Shown: piece after piece, positions 24,056-36,469 of the stretch
Layout: the number at the start of each line of letters is the position of its first letter
Position numbering within the stretch: position 1 is the first letter of the stretch
NCBI GenBank assembly: GCA_019400425.1
Contig: JAFREE010000025.1
Span: forward strand, 146,052 to 210,051
Direction of reading: 5' to 3'
Origin: Hymenochaete sp. R1
Lineage: Eukaryota > Basidiomycota > Agaricomycetes > Hymenochaetales > Hymenochaetaceae
Length of the DNA stretch: 64,000 nt
Translations under genes and position numbers: made by a program
Notes under the pieces: generated by a model
Database searches by the model: none
Seen by the model: the letters and a program-made list of their open reading frames with translations, nothing else
What the model was told of the DNA's origin: nothing

Positions 24056-25605
24056 TCAATCAGCCTCCAAGCTCTCCTCTTCGCGCTCCTCTTCCGTCAT
24101 CTCCGTCCCCACTCCACCCGCACCCGCCTTCTCATACATCCCAACCACAACCCTCAACCGCGCGTTCTCCGCCTCGACCGCGTCCATCTCCTCCTCCCTT
24201 CGCGCGCCGAACCGGCGCAGGGAGCGGATCTCGGAGGCTTGTGCGGTGATGAGCTGGTGAGGGGAGGTTATTGTTAAGTTTGGGGTGGGGGCGGGGCTGG
24301 GGGTGATTTGGGAGGTGGTAGTGGTGGTGGTGAAGGAGGGAGAAAGGGAGAGGGAGAGGCGACGTTTGGCTTCGGTGAGTTGGGTGCGGAGGGAGGTGGT
24401 TGTTTGGGTTTGTTCGCTGGGGGCGGAAGGGGAGGTTCGGAGGAGTAGGAGGTGCAGGAATCGAGAATGTTGGATTCGTTGTAATAAAAAGAGAGAGAGA
24501 GAGAAAAGAAGTGAGAGGTCCCGTAAGTGTGTTGAAAGTTGAGGAGATGAGATGGGAGGACTCACGCCAGCTTCGCGTCCAGTTCCGATTTCGCGTGTTC
24601 GAGCGAGTCGGCGTACAGCTTCGCTTTCTGAACCTCGCTTTTGAGGACGTCGATGACCTGAGCCTGTTCGTTGTATCGCGTGATGTCGTCGTTCCTATAC
24701 ATAATAATAATAGCAATACATATCGCGTCAGTCCCGATGCTTCAGATACGATATACTCAAGAGAAGAAGGAAGAGGAGACACACACCACATGCGAAGCAT
24801 AGCCGTCATCTGCTCGATGCGCCTCTCGTAGTCTCTCAGCCGCTGGACCTTGGGCGCGTCCGCCTTGATCTGGGTCTCGAGACCGAACACGCGGTTCTGC
24901 GCGCTCCCGAGCAGTTTTCCTTGCGCGGCGAGATGGGCCTGTAGGTACGGAAGAGAGGGAAAGATGCATTAATTAATGGAATTGACGATTGCGAATGGTG
25001 AGACCGAGCGTCAGATGCATACGCATGTGTGCATTCAATCAGCGTGTGTATGGACCCGAACACGGTAACCACAGCAGCGCGATTCGATTCGATTCTCTGC
25101 ACGAGCGAAAGCGAGGACGAAAGACTCGAGACGTACCTCCAGATCAGCCTTTGCGCTCCTCAACGAGTTGGCCTCTGCCATCCACGATTTCTTCTGTTCG
25201 CGGAGGTCGTTGAGCTTGGACGACTGCCCCTCGTTCCACTCGAGATGTTTCTTTTTCATCTGGATGGTCTGGTCGTGGTATTTGTTGGACTCGTTCTGGA
25301 GGTCGACAAGTTGGCTTCTGTATTCGCGTAGGCGAATTTGCTGTGTGTGTGTGAGTGCGGGTGTGGGTTGAAGGGAAGGAGTGAAGAGAAGAGAAGTAAG
25401 GCTGTGTTAGAGAATGGAAGAGGGAGGAGGATGGGAGTAGGATACGGACGAGGCGTTGACGTTGAGCTTCGTCGTCTGCAGCTGATAGACGGAGGAGTTC
25501 ATCGTCGAGGAGGGCGAGGAAAGCGTTTATTTGATGTTGTGAGGGAGGAGACGAACATGAATTGAAGAGATCGTTGAGACTTGCGGATATTTCGGAGGGG
25601 AGCAT
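24056..25605 (-). CDS. Coiled-coil protein of unknown function
   Basis: I do not recognise this gene. The start ATG at 25605 opens MLPSEISASLNDLFNSCSSP. Exons then give LLDDELLRLSAADDEAQRQR, REYRSQLVDLQNESNKYHDQ, KKSWMAEANSLRSAKADLE, AAQGKLLGSAQNRVFGLETQ, LRDYERRIEQMTAMLRMW, LKSEVQKAKLYADSLEHAKS and, after a Ser/Thr/Pro-rich stretch, ARREEEMDAVEAENARLRVV. It ends in an acidic EEEREEESLEAD tail with the stop at 24056. Nearly the whole protein is heptad coiled coil of a cytoskeletal or spindle-associated style. Introns are GT-AG and the junctions I checked keep frame. The gene is divergent from the DUF6534 gene, with 400 bp between them. Confidence 0.72.
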
Positions 25606-26005
25606 GAGCGCGCGGGGTTGAGGAGTGAGTGGATGAGTGGATAGAAGAAAGGAAAAGGATCCGAGGATGAAACGGCGGGCATACCCAAAAAGGAAATGCC
25701 TGGTATCGTATCGCCGGTTCTCCTTCAACTGGCTTCTGCTCTCTGACCACTAGGACTACTAGGACTACACGGAGCGTTGACCGGGCAGTTTACTCATGAA
25801 TGTTTATATCCAGTCAGGGGTTGTTAAGGACTAATCTCAAAGAAGTGTAAATAATATTATATTATATTTCCAAATGTCGTTATCCTTGTATTCCCTCTCT
25901 GGCTCTTACTACTATTTCACTCTCCCTTTCCCTTTCTCTCCCTACCCCTTCTCTTTCCTCCCCCCTCCACCACCCGTCTGAAGCTCTGCTCCTACTACCC
26001 GCACG
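25606..26005. promoter_or_regulatory. Divergent promoter region, coiled-coil gene / DUF6534 gene
   Basis: This 400 bp spacer separates two start codons. The right half (about 25890-26005) is strongly pyrimidine-rich (TCTCCCTTTCCC-type runs), as expected for the leader of the plus-strand gene. An AT-rich patch with TATTATATTATATTT lies near 25855. No gene was seen. Confidence 0.4.
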
Positions 26006-28026
26006 ATGGCAGACGCTTCTTCTCCTACGCCCGCTCTCCCCGCCAGCTACCAGCTCCTCGTAGGCCCTCTCCTCATCGGCGTCCTCGTAGACTCGGTCAT
26101 ATTCGGTATATGCGTCATGCAACTCGTAAAATACTCCCTCCACTCTTTCAGAGACGGCTGGTACATCAAGTACGTATCATCACTCCTCATTCTATCAAAC
26201 CTCATACTCACAGCTTTCTCTATCTTATCTCATGCCATGTTTCGTGTGTTGTACTGTCTTTACAGGGCACTCATCACTTGGGTCTACGTCGTCAGCGCAT
26301 TCCAGATCGCAAGCGAAACGTCCATGCTCTGGCACTACATCGTCGACAACTTTGTAAACCCCGCAGCACTCCTCACATTCCCGTGGCAATACTCCTCCGT
26401 CCCCCTCTTCACTTCCATGTACGTCGGACCCGGCCGTTGACCCTCTATCTCTTCCTCCCCCCTTCTCTCCGCCACCCTCGGGCATGAACCCACCCTCCAT
26501 TTCGTCCATCGCGCTCGCTGTCACCCAATCCGAATGATCACATAACTGACAAACACCAATTTGTTTTCTTTCCTTTAACGTCACAAACGTACAGTGTCAG
26601 TCTCCCGATCCAGCTCTACCTCGCCCGGCGAATCATGCACCTCTCCGGCTCCCTCGCACTCTGGGTCCTCGTCTCCTTCCTCGCCGTCGCCGAAGCGGGG
26701 TTGGGATTCGCCGCTTCCATCATGCATCTCGATAGCCCGGCTCTGGCCGATTCCGACTCGAGGCTGGTGACGAAGATCTGGCTCGTCGAGAGCGTTGTGT
26801 GTAATTTGAGTATCTCGTGAGTTTTTTTTTTTGTTTCTTGAGTCGTCTTGTTCCGAATCGAATGTGTTGACATGCGATTCGAGAGCGCTGTTGGGTTTCT
26901 ACCTTTCTCGTCGACGATCGGGTAAACATGGTAAGTGGTCGATGAAAAAAAAAGAAGATCCATGAGTTTGATTGTTTTTTAAATAGATCAAGACTTGACC
27001 TCGACCATGGGCAACTTTTTCTGCACTTTCGCCGGATCAGCCTCACCTAGCTCCCTCCTTTCCGTCAGTACCGTGCTTTCCTCCTATTCAGCTCGTCTTT
27101 ATTCCTTTACTGATATCGACGTATTACTTTTCTCAATAGATTTTACAATTGGCCATCTACGTGAGTACATGCATCTTGAGATCGGGGTTGTTTTAGCTTT
27201 CTTATTTTAGCTGACTTTTCTTCTTTTTCTCTTTTTGGTCTGTAGTTTGCAGATATGGACAACAATCTTCATTACCTCTTCGCGATCCCCATCGCCCGTC
27301 TTTACATGTACGTTTGTCCGTCCCCGATCCGTTTCGTGTACTCCGAACGCAACGTACTGACTTTATCGCGATTTCCTCTTTGTTATTCGTATGCTACATA
27401 TTACAGAACCACCTTCCTTCACGTACGTCCAGCTCTTCCACCTCCTCCAAAATCATCGAACAGGAGGGAAGAAGAAGAGAAAACGAAACTGATTTTTTTT
27501 TTGTTTTGTTTTCAATTACTTGTAGACGCTCAACGATCGCAAACAGAGCCGCTCCCAAACGGAAAGCTCATCCCAAAACAACAGAAATCAAGGATTCAGC
27601 CTCGGTGTACGTCCTTCGTTCTTTCTTCCCTCATCTCATCCCCCCCCCCCCTCCTCGCATCCAACCAAACATACACAAATAAAACTAATCAAACAAAACA
27701 CAAAACACACAAACCAACAGGTAATGTCCCAATCCCGCAAACCACCCTCCTCGCGCAGAGGTAGGGGCGGAGGCGACGACAAGCAGCCGACCCTGAACAA
27801 CCTCAACCTGAACAACCCGGTGCATATCACGATCTCGCAGGACGTCGACGTCCAGCTTGACTCGGATAGTGTCGGGAGTTTGAGTGCTGTTGAGGGGAAG
27901 TCGCCGTCTTCGGGGATGGGGGCAGGGATGAGTATGGCGGCGGTGGCGCCGTTTGCGTATGGGGATGGGGATGGAGAGGGGGTGGGGACGCCGGGTTCGG
28001 GGTATTCGCATTCGCATAGGTATTAG
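26006..28026 (+). CDS. DUF6534-type seven-helix membrane protein
   Basis: Agaricomycetes carry many copies of this family; no function is established. Ten exons (26006-26169, 26266-26418, 26595-26816, 26884-26930, 26987-27063, 27140-27160, 27246-27307, 27407-27422, 27526-27606, 27721-28026) sum to 382 residues. About seven hydrophobic helices are visible, including LLIGVLVDSVIFGICVMQLV, ALITWVYVVSAFQIASETSM, SGSLALWVLVSFLAVAEAGL and KIWLVESVVCNLSISSALLG. The family's C-terminal signature DNNLHYLFAIPIARLY is present. The cytosolic tail is Ser/Asn/Gly-rich. Two exons are only 21 and 16 nt long. The last exon is read from GTA-ATG at 27721 after the donor GGT|GTACGT; a donor one codon earlier would end the protein at LLAQR instead. 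Confidence 0.85.
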
Positions 28027-29769
28027 GCGGGTGTTGGGTGGTTAGTTATTGAGTGTGGAAGAAGAGAGGAGAGAAGAGAGGAGCTCTTTGTACGTTCGTT
28101 GGGAGATCCCAGTTCTAGATGGAGGTGCTCCCAAACCGAGCCCGCCTCTGCCCTCCTCTTCTTTAGGCTGTTCTCTTAAAAGACTGAAAGACGTATGGAG
28201 TTTCAAGTTGTATCTCGAATTTTGACCATCGCGTTCCTTCTCCCTCTCCACACCTTTCTCTTTCTCTTTCGCTTTCGATTTCGAGTTCAGTCGATCTCTT
28301 GCTTACTTGTCCGTTCGCCCGTTCGGTCGTTGTTCCATCCGTTACCTTTCCACCTCTACCTCTGATACTATAATAAAAAAACACGTCTGAAACGTAGCGC
28401 TTCCCTTTGTCACTCCCTGCTCCCCCCTCCCCCCGCCCTTGGTCTTCTTCGTCTTCTGACCAGCTGTACAAACATATCCTATCATACTAGTATCATCTGT
28501 TTCCTCACTCTCATCTTACTTCGTCCTGTCTCCTCGCGTCTCTGTGCCCCCCCCCCCCCCTCTCTCCTCCTTACTTTGTGTTTTGCGAGAATCTCCACTC
28601 GGTTCGATTCGGTTCGATATATTGGTATCAAATTACTTACTGTACATTGTACGACGTCCCCGAGTCCCCTATCACCCTTGCCCTTGTTCATTATTCAGTT
28701 CTGAGTTCCGAGCTCTCAGTTCCGACAGATCGAATTGATTTGTGTTTTTTTCTTCTTTTCTTTGAAGGTTGGGTAGATAGCGAAAAGAAAACGATAATAA
28801 GTATACAGTAGTAATACATCTGTTTTTTGTCCTTCCGTCCATCCGTCTGTCCGTCGACCCATCCGTCCGTCCGTCCGGTCCAGAAATGCGTTTTTAACTC
28901 CTCTTACGCGCACGACACACGACCTCACGCCCCGACCCGGCGACCAAGCTATCTCTGCTATCTCTGCTATCTCCTACCTCAAACACACACAACACGCACA
29001 ACACACGTGTCCAAACCTCAATATCCGTATATAAGCTCTCGGTACCGGTCTGTCCTTCGTCGTCGTTGGCATGCCACCGAACCTAAACCCAAACACCAAA
29101 CCCAAACCCAAACCTAAAACAGATTTGAATAGAGTATGGGTGGGTGATACCTGCGATATCTGCGATATGGGCGATATGAATCGAATCGTATGAACAACGG
29201 GAACGGGACCAAAGGGAGCTATGGTCTTGGCATACTCCCCCTCCCCTCCCTCCCCCTCCCCCTCCCCCTCCCCCTCCCTATCAATAGAACTTCCGGATTT
29301 GCTTCTCGATGTCTTCAGGGGATGTTCGGATGTCTGTTTTGTTTGGGAACAATGGGTGTGGGAGGAGCAGGAGGAGTGTAGAAGAAGAAGAAAAGGAGAG
29401 GGGGGGGGGGGAGGAATAGAGTTAATTTCAAGCTCGGAGTCTTCGAAGACGTCACTTACACTTTTGTGGATCTTCATGTTGTGCCCAAAGGGGATCAAAG
29501 AGAAGGGAGAGCGCCGTCGCACGCACGCACGTAAGGACGAAGTAAAGGACGGGTATCGCCGAAAGAATAATCGCCCGTCGCACCGTATCGTATCGTATCG
29601 TATCGCATCGCATCACGTCACCGCGCACACGAAAACGAAAACGAAAACGAAAAGGCAGGCAGCGGGGCGGATTAAAGTGGTAGAAGGGGGAGGCCAAAAG
29701 CGAGAGTTTGGTTCATTCGTCAATTCGTCAGCAAACCATATACCCTTCAGCATCCCCCCCCCCCCCCCC
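28027..29769. repeat. Repeat-rich spacer
   Basis: This is a 1.7 kb intergenic region with clustered simple repeats. Poly-C runs lie at 28547-28560 and 29754-29770. A TCCG-type array spans 28829-28878, ATCTCTGCT repeats 28949-28973, and CCAAAC/CCTAAAC-like repeats 29081-29120. A CCCCCT array lies at 29236-29279 (G-tracts on the minus strand), CGTAT repeats at 29584-29612 and CGAAAA repeats at 29631-29654. Open frames here are low-complexity. No gene is supported. Confidence 0.6.
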
Positions 29770-32047
29770 CTAATAAAAATTAAACTCACTTTTGCTGAAA
29801 TCCTTGTTTTTCTGGATGAACCTCTGCAAGCTCGGCACCACAAGCTTCACCGCCTCCTCCGCGATCGCCTCTCTCCCCCGTGCATCCTCAGGCAACACCC
29901 TCACCGCCCGATGCCGCTCCGCAATCTCCTCAAGCAGATCAAAGAACCGCGTGAACTTGTCCTTCGTCGCCGCCTTCCCGCTGCCTCCGCCCCCGCTCCC
30001 CGGCCCGTCGCCGAGGACTTGGAGCAGAGGCGAGAAGTTGGCCTCGAAGTAGCCTGCTTTCGCGGTGCGGAAGCCGGACTGGAGGGCGTTCCGGGCGGGA
30101 GGGGCGAGTAGGGACTCGATCGGGGCTGTGCTGTCGTTGGAGGAGAAGAGGAGGGCGGAGAGGAAGTAGGAGACGTTGTTGAGGAGGAAGATGGTACCGA
30201 AGGCGGGGCGCTTCTCGGTGCGGGATAAAGTCGTCAGGGCGGATAGCGTCGCAATGATGATATCGTCTGAAAAGAGAGTAATCGGTTTTTTCCCCCAGAA
30301 AGTCGAGGGGCAAATGGTTTAAGATTACGCATATACAAAAGGCGAACGGGGTCTGACTTACAAACATAGTGCTCTAGGATGACGTTCTCTTGGCCCTCCA
30401 TTAGCTTGGGCCCTTTGGAGAGTTGCAAGCCTTCACCCATCTTCCAATTTCCATCCCCGAGAACTAGAAGCGCCGCCCCTACCGCCACCTGAACGGCTGG
30501 AAGTGCAGTCAAGTATTTGATCACCTAAGCGTAAGTCAGTACCCTGCATCCAACCAAAAAGCGAGCCAACCCGAAAAAAAATACAACAGAAACTACTAAC
30601 CATTTCCGTCACGTCAGCAATATCGATACCAATATCAGCCTTTGGTATCGAAGCTTGCTTGATATCGGCCAAAAACTCAGGAAAGCTTCTAAGGCACACC
30701 GCTCGTAGACTATGCAGGCCTTCCTTCAGGGCATTTACGTTGGCTGTTGAATTGTTTGCCCTCCGATTAATGACCTCTTCCCACCGCTTCGTCACGGGTT
30801 GTGAGGACAGATAGGAGTGTACGGATAAAGCCAAGAAAGTATTGGCTTGTAGCGCTCGTTTGACCCGGTTCGTGAGTTGCGTGAGCGATGTGGATAGAAG
30901 GGTAAGCAAGGGGGTCAAAAGGGACGAGAAAGTCCCTGCGAGTTCTCTTGGGACAGGAAGAAGAGCAAGCTCGAAGAGAATGCTGTACTCATTCTGACGG
31001 GTTGAATGAGTGCCTGTCTAGGATCAAAGAGCAGAACACTTACGTTAGCCACTTCTATGAGGCCTTCTACCCAAACGGCAAAGTCCTGGCCCTCCCTTAT
31101 CCCGGACTCTGCAGGATTAGTGTCTCTACCACTTCCATAACCTTCCCCCCGACCCTCAACTACTCGTTTCGCGTCGCCTTCCAAACATTTTCTTATCCAC
31201 GAGCCTCTCATATCTGCGTACCCGTGCTGTGCTTCTGCGAGAGCTGCCTGAATAGCAGACGCGGCCGGATGTGAAGGATGCGTAGCGGGAACAGGCATGG
31301 TACGCAGGAATGATACAAGAGGTCTGATCTCTCGCACAAGATCTTCGGGAAAAGGGACCGCAGGTGCTCTTGAGTCCATGTCCAGCGAGCTACGCATTGG
31401 AGGCGCGCCCGATGAAGCCTCCGCGACGAATTTCGTGTAAAGTTGAGCGAGTTTCTTTGCACCTGTCTCTACCAGCCTTGCCTGTATAAAACATGCGTTA
31501 GTTACTCAAGAAAGGTCATATTGCATACTTACAGTATCGGCGGACTCGCTAGACGCCCCTTTGAACGCTATATTAGCATTCAATTTCTCCAACGCATTTG
31601 TGTATACTCGGAGTTGTGATGCTTGAGGCCTAAGGGAAACTCGTTCATTCGTGTGCCATGCTGAAGGAGAAATTCATAATACCCTCTCAAAATCAAGCAT
31701 TCCTCTTCGGCAAGACCTTGTTGGCTTGACGCAACTTCGTCGATCTTCTGAAGTGTGTTCTCAATGTCTACGAAATAGCTCAGCTTACGGAAGTGAGCGA
31801 GAAAGGACACGATGCATCTGACTTGCCGCTCTCCTGTTCAACAATTGAGTAGAGCTATGCAAAGGTAATATTGATTTCTCAAGCTTCACGAGCCTCGTGT
31901 CAAAGCTGGTGAGGATGGAAATCATGCGCTGCGAGATCTGGTGCGTCTTGTTGAGATTTTGCTCTAGCTTGGGAGTTGTATGAGCATTTTACTATGTTCT
32001 TAGTTCAGGCACCTCACCAACTCAATTTCTGCTGCTTCATCTTCCAT
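29770..32047 (-). CDS. EXO70: Exocyst complex subunit Exo70
   Basis: Exo70 binds PI(4,5)P2 and Rho GTPases and tethers secretory vesicles at the plasma membrane. The start at 32047 reads MEDEAAEIEL, then LEQNLNKTHQISQRMISILT, TRLVKLEKSILPLHSSTQLL and ENTLQKIDEVASSQQGLAEE, the conserved Exo70 N-terminal coiled coil. The middle gives LRPLVSFLRT-like text (IRPLVSFLRTMPVPATHPSH) and YADMRGSWIRKCLEGDAKR. The C-terminal domain shows SLRAVCLRSFPEFLADIKQA, VAVGAALLVLGDGNWKMGEG, LTTLSRTEKRPAFGTIFLLN and KLVVPSLQRF. The 3' end is uncertain. The frame runs into TAG at 29770, next to a 17-base poly-C run, but a GTGAGT donor sits just after the codons for DFSK, so a further short exon may exist. At least seven introns are present. 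Confidence 0.88.
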
Positions 32048-32325
32048 AGTGACTTGAAATCAGATAGGTATAAACGCCACTGTGGGGGTAATTGAGCCAG
32101 CACTGCGGTTGTTAAGTGTGAGAGCGTAAGTAGCAGCCAACACGATAGCGCAGCGTGTCGCGACGCGGTCGATCGACGCAGATGATCGGCACATGCTTTC
32201 CAAAATCAGAACTCAGATTCAAACTTTATTTTTCGAAGATACACAGAACTGCGCTGCATAACGGCGACGACAAACATCCTCCCTGGTCCTCCTTTTCGCA
32301 CATACCTTTTCACGCCGAGAGAAAC
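32048..32325. promoter_or_regulatory. Divergent promoter region EXO70 / NAC alpha
   Basis: This 278 bp spacer lies between opposite start codons. The half next to the NAC gene is pyrimidine-rich (CCTCCCTGGTCCTCCTTTTC). No other element was identified. Confidence 0.4.
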
Positions 32326-32987
<662 letters not shown>

Positions 32988-33160
32988 AATTCAACATGTA
33001 TATTGTTGCAGTTTTCTGATACTTTAGCATCTCAGTTATGGCTGGTACTGAGTAGCTGTAATTTTGATCTTTTGCGTTGTGTTCTGTATAACCACCCGCC
33101 TAAAATGCACCTTGCTCTGTTGTCGTCATCGCTCGTCCTGGACCGCAAGAGAATAGTGAA

Positions 33161-34130
33161 TCAATGGTTCTCGTACAGTCTAAACTCTAGGTAAAAATTC
33201 GACCTTTCCCAGTCATCTTTTACGATCTCTATGCGCTTTTGTTCCGTTAAAGGTTCAGAAGACTTTCCATCCGTGATCCCAAATTCATGTGCAGCCTCCA
33301 ACACAAGCTCACGAAGTTCACCCTCCTCAAACATGTGGTAGTACCTATTATATATATCATCCTTTTCAACCCTGGGCAGCCCATTCTCCTGCGCCGTTCT
33401 TTCGTTTACCGTTTTTGAATCGTTTCTATGGTCTTTGAGAACCCAGGGGACGAAAACATCCTGTCCTCTGTTGCTTTCGGAGTTCGCTTCATCCGTAGGA
33501 ATAATCCTCTTTGAAAGGGCATCTTGCTGAGTCGCCCATACATATATTAATCCTCGGCCGTGTTTTGGTGAAAGACAGTGGATTAGGCTCTGAGCAATTG
33601 ATATACGATGAATCCTGTCTGTACTAACACTAGAGGGGGGACCCGTACCTTTACAGCTTCTTTTCGTCTTTGAGGGGTGGAAAGGTGGTGAATCGTAGCA
33701 ATGGAAATGGCAAAGTCCTGGCAAAGAACGATCAGGATTTGATAATGCAATTAGATTCGCTTCTCACAAAAACACCTATCCTCCAACACGACCCTATAAC
33801 ATCTCCTAAGACACACTCCCTGTCCCTCTCCCCTGCATTCTTCGCGAAGTCCAACAAATTTCGACTCCTATCAAAACCTATAGTCCAATACGTTCCTTCA
33901 CGCTCAGGCGGGGAGATGAGATATTTGCCATTCCCCGTTCCTGCATCAAGCCCGATGGATCCAGGAGGTATACTCGCGAGGAACGCCGCTACGACAGGCC
34001 ATGGCTTGTAACGAGTAGATGAAAAATGATGTGCGATGGTGTCATAGACAGAGTGGACGTGTTGATCTTCGTAAGTCTCTGGGTTTCCCTTTGAAGGAGA
34101 AGTGGTAGCGACAACGAGCGGGGGAGACAT
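33161..34130 (-). CDS. TRM9: tRNA (carboxymethyluridine-5-O)-methyltransferase Trm9
   Basis: Trm9 is an SAM-dependent enzyme that completes mcm5U at the tRNA wobble position, with Trm112 as partner. The start at 34130 reads MSPPLVVATTSPSKGNPETY. It is followed by the family block HVHSVYDTIAHHFSSTRYKP with WPVV, and SAM motif I LDAGTGNGKYL. The second exon gives DFAISIATIHHLSTPQRRKE, the Trm9 signature. The third gives SLIHCLSPKHGRGLIYVWAT and ends ERSNFYLEFRLYENH. Introns are GTGAGA...CCAG after GVF and GTACGG...CTCAG after EAVK. The gene lies in tandem upstream of ALG13 on the same strand, 180 bp away, and converges with the NAC gene. Confidence 0.92.
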
Positions 34131-34312
34131 GCGCGTAAAAGGTAAAGAACTGTGAACCCAAGGACGTGAAGGTCATTGCAAGCGCGAGACTCGCGCGTTG
34201 CTCACACATCTAACTTTAGCAGATGTAATGGCCGGAGAAAGGCATCACGATAAAACGCTACCCGCGAAAGATTGAGAGCATGATAAGGATAAGAGAAAAG
34301 AGCCGAAATAAA

Positions 34313-34976
34313 TTACACGAAGCCCATCTCTTCATCCAGGATCGACTGAAACCGCGACTTATTCAAAGATGGGATGGGAATCAAAGCCTTAGGTTCAAAA
34401 TGCTCAATCGTATGCGCCAAAGAACTGTATGAAGTATGGTACGCATGGTCAACAGCGTTTCGAGTGATGATGCAACAGAGACCAAAGCAATCTGATACCG
34501 ATTCTCACCTCGTATGACAAGCTTTCAGGTGTCCGAGTCTGTCAAGCTCAGATGCGAGGTCCTCTTGGTGATTATCCAATAGCGATGGATTGGGAACGAC
34601 GATTAGTGGCTTGGGTACTCTCAGTACATCCAATATAGTTCCAGAGCCTACACCGGGAACATTGAAGTTCGAGCTGTGTTCTGAAGAAAAAGCAGATCCT
34701 ACCAGCGTGGCTTATAACCAAGTCAGCTCTCTCGAACTCGGCTTGCAAGGACGGTTTGTAGCGCCAAACATTGATCGCTATATCATTGGCATTCACCTGC
34801 CAGGGGCCATCTGCGTTCTGGGGAAGGACATCGGGTAGGTTTTTGCATTTTCCGCACTGTACTACGAGGTGACGAAACCCTTTTCTGTAGAGTGCATCGA
34901 GTGCTTCTGGAGAGAGGGCTGCTTTGACGAGATCGTCGTACTGGGTTGAGCCAACGGTGACGAGAGCACGAGACAT
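34313..34976 (-). CDS. ALG13: UDP-GlcNAc transferase subunit Alg13
   Basis: Alg13 is the catalytic half that pairs with membrane-bound Alg14 on the cytosolic face of the ER. Together they add the second GlcNAc to dolichol-PP-GlcNAc. The start at 34976 reads MSRALVTVGSTQYDDLVKAA, the family opening (VTVGST.F..L). It continues RHLVVQCGKCK, EFERADLVISHAG, SGTILDVLRVPKPLIVVPNP and LLDNHQEDLASEL, which form the UDP-sugar-binding GT-B half. The last exon reads SLAHTIEHFEPKALIPIPSL and ends MGFV. Three exons are seen, with introns after SHA-G and ACHTR. The length of about 190 residues is usual for a fungal Alg13. Confidence 0.92.
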
Positions 34977-35308
34977 GTTCGTCTCAGTGAGATGCTCAAT
35001 GGTGCATGCTCGAAGTCGGGAGCTTATAATATATGCTACGCATGCCTCCGAAGTCAAGTGGTGGTGACTGCAAATCGAATCAAGCGAGTTTCTCACGCTT
35101 CGCAGTACTAGTTCAATCAATGTAGCCTCTGAAAGAGTAGGTGCTTTTTATTTCGGCGTAATCATCGTACATGAAAAGAATTCATTGAATTTGGGCGAAA
35201 AAAAAGAGCATAATTAGTCCAAGGGTAATGTGCCGATGAGCGCCCGGAACAGAGTGGATAGAGACTGCGGCTCAGTTGGTTTAATACCACAAGAACGTAA
35301 GAAACGTT
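34977..35308. other. Spacer upstream of ALG13
   Basis: This spacer is 332 bp, between the ALG13 start and the 3' end of paralogue B, both on the minus strand. I see no element beyond a short A-run near 35200. Confidence 0.4.
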
Positions 35309-36469
35309 TCATAGCTCCTTAGATCGCTCCTCCTGCTTCTCAAGTTCCATAATTCGAGACGTGAGCTCATTCATCTCTTCAGACGACGAAAGATTGCTGA
35401 GCTCGGTCAGACGTTCATTCTGCCTTTTCTTCCGTAGGTCGATGTACCTCGCCGATTCCCTTTTCAAAGTGTCATTGGAACTCCTTTCGCTGCGAGTGAG
35501 CTCTTTCTGATGTTGTTGTGGACCTATGCGTTTTCTGATCGTATGATGTTTCGACTCTATCATCACATGGTAGTACGTGTCATCCACCAGAAACCGCTCT
35601 CTGGAAATCTCTGTCAGTGGAATCATTGGGTCGACGTAGTCGTCACCCCCAACGGCCGCTCCAGCAGCCTCTAAATGTTCTGAGAGGATCGTATGTCCCC
35701 CGGTAAGTAAATTGCTAGTTTTTCCCTTGTCCGCCTTGAGCTGTGTCAAATTCCAATCCGCCGCTGTACGGTACAGTGAGGCATAGAATGTTATGTCGTC
35801 TTTTGTTCTAAATATGTCTTCGACCGGCCATTCTGCATAATGGTTGAATTTGATAAGCATAGACTTCTAGATAGCAGAGACAGATTTGTTCTCACCTGCG
35901 GCTGCAACATAATCACACTGTTTCCTCATAATCCCGTCCCGTATCTCTTTACAGAGCTCCTCTCTTTCCTTGTCGCGATCCGCATTTGCTTGCCAAAGCT
36001 CGTGTCGAATCTTCTTCGCATAATCGTCATACTTAAGCCAAAAACGTCGGCGCTTCGATATCCAGGTCTTTTCGCCGAAGCCCGAGTCTTCTTCGAAGAA
36101 GTAGATATACGAGTCCATTCGGAGCAAGAAAAGAGCATGGTCAACTCGCAACTGGATGCGCCTAGCTTCAGCTTTGTCGCAAGCAGAAACGGCTTCGACG
36201 AGATCTTTGATGTGCTTCATCTCAGTTGGGATATAATGCTTCGAGATGGCTTTGTAGTTTGATATTGCACGATCCTTTACTAGTGCGTCCCTGATTTCTA
36301 TTTTTTCTGGGTTCTCCAAGCGATCCAAGAACTTGTCTGCAGCATCTCTGAGTGATTCGATGCTGGAATTATCTAGATTCTCCGGCTTTCGATGAGCTGG
36401 TGGAACACGGAAGCCCTCGACATCTGTACTCGTAGAACGACCGTGCTTCTTGCCACTGCTGGTCGACAT
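35309..36469 (-). CDS. Paralogue B of an unrecognised two-exon gene family
   Basis: Exons 35896-36469 and 35309-35832 join through a 63 bp phase-1 intron (GTGAGA...ATGCAG) to give 365 residues starting MSTSSGKKHGRSTSTDVEGF. It aligns end to end with paralogue A: RVPPAHRK near the N-terminus, LWQANADRDKEREELCKEIR before the intron, YASLYRTAADWNLTQLKA after it, then GDDYVDPMIPLTEISRERFL, VDDTYYHVMIESKHH and the C-terminal coiled coil (LRKKRQNERLTELSNLSSSE, then EMNELTSRIMELEKQEERSK). By eye more than half of the second-exon residues are identical. Intron position and phase are conserved and the second exons have equal length (524 nt). There is no known domain, signal peptide or membrane helix. 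Both copies are open throughout. Confidence 0.75.

Noticed and set aside
29081..29120. CCAAAC/CCTAAAC-like array resembling telomeric CCCTAA
   Set aside because: Units are irregular and few match CCCTAA exactly. The array is short and internal, so a telomere or reliable interstitial telomeric repeat is not supported.
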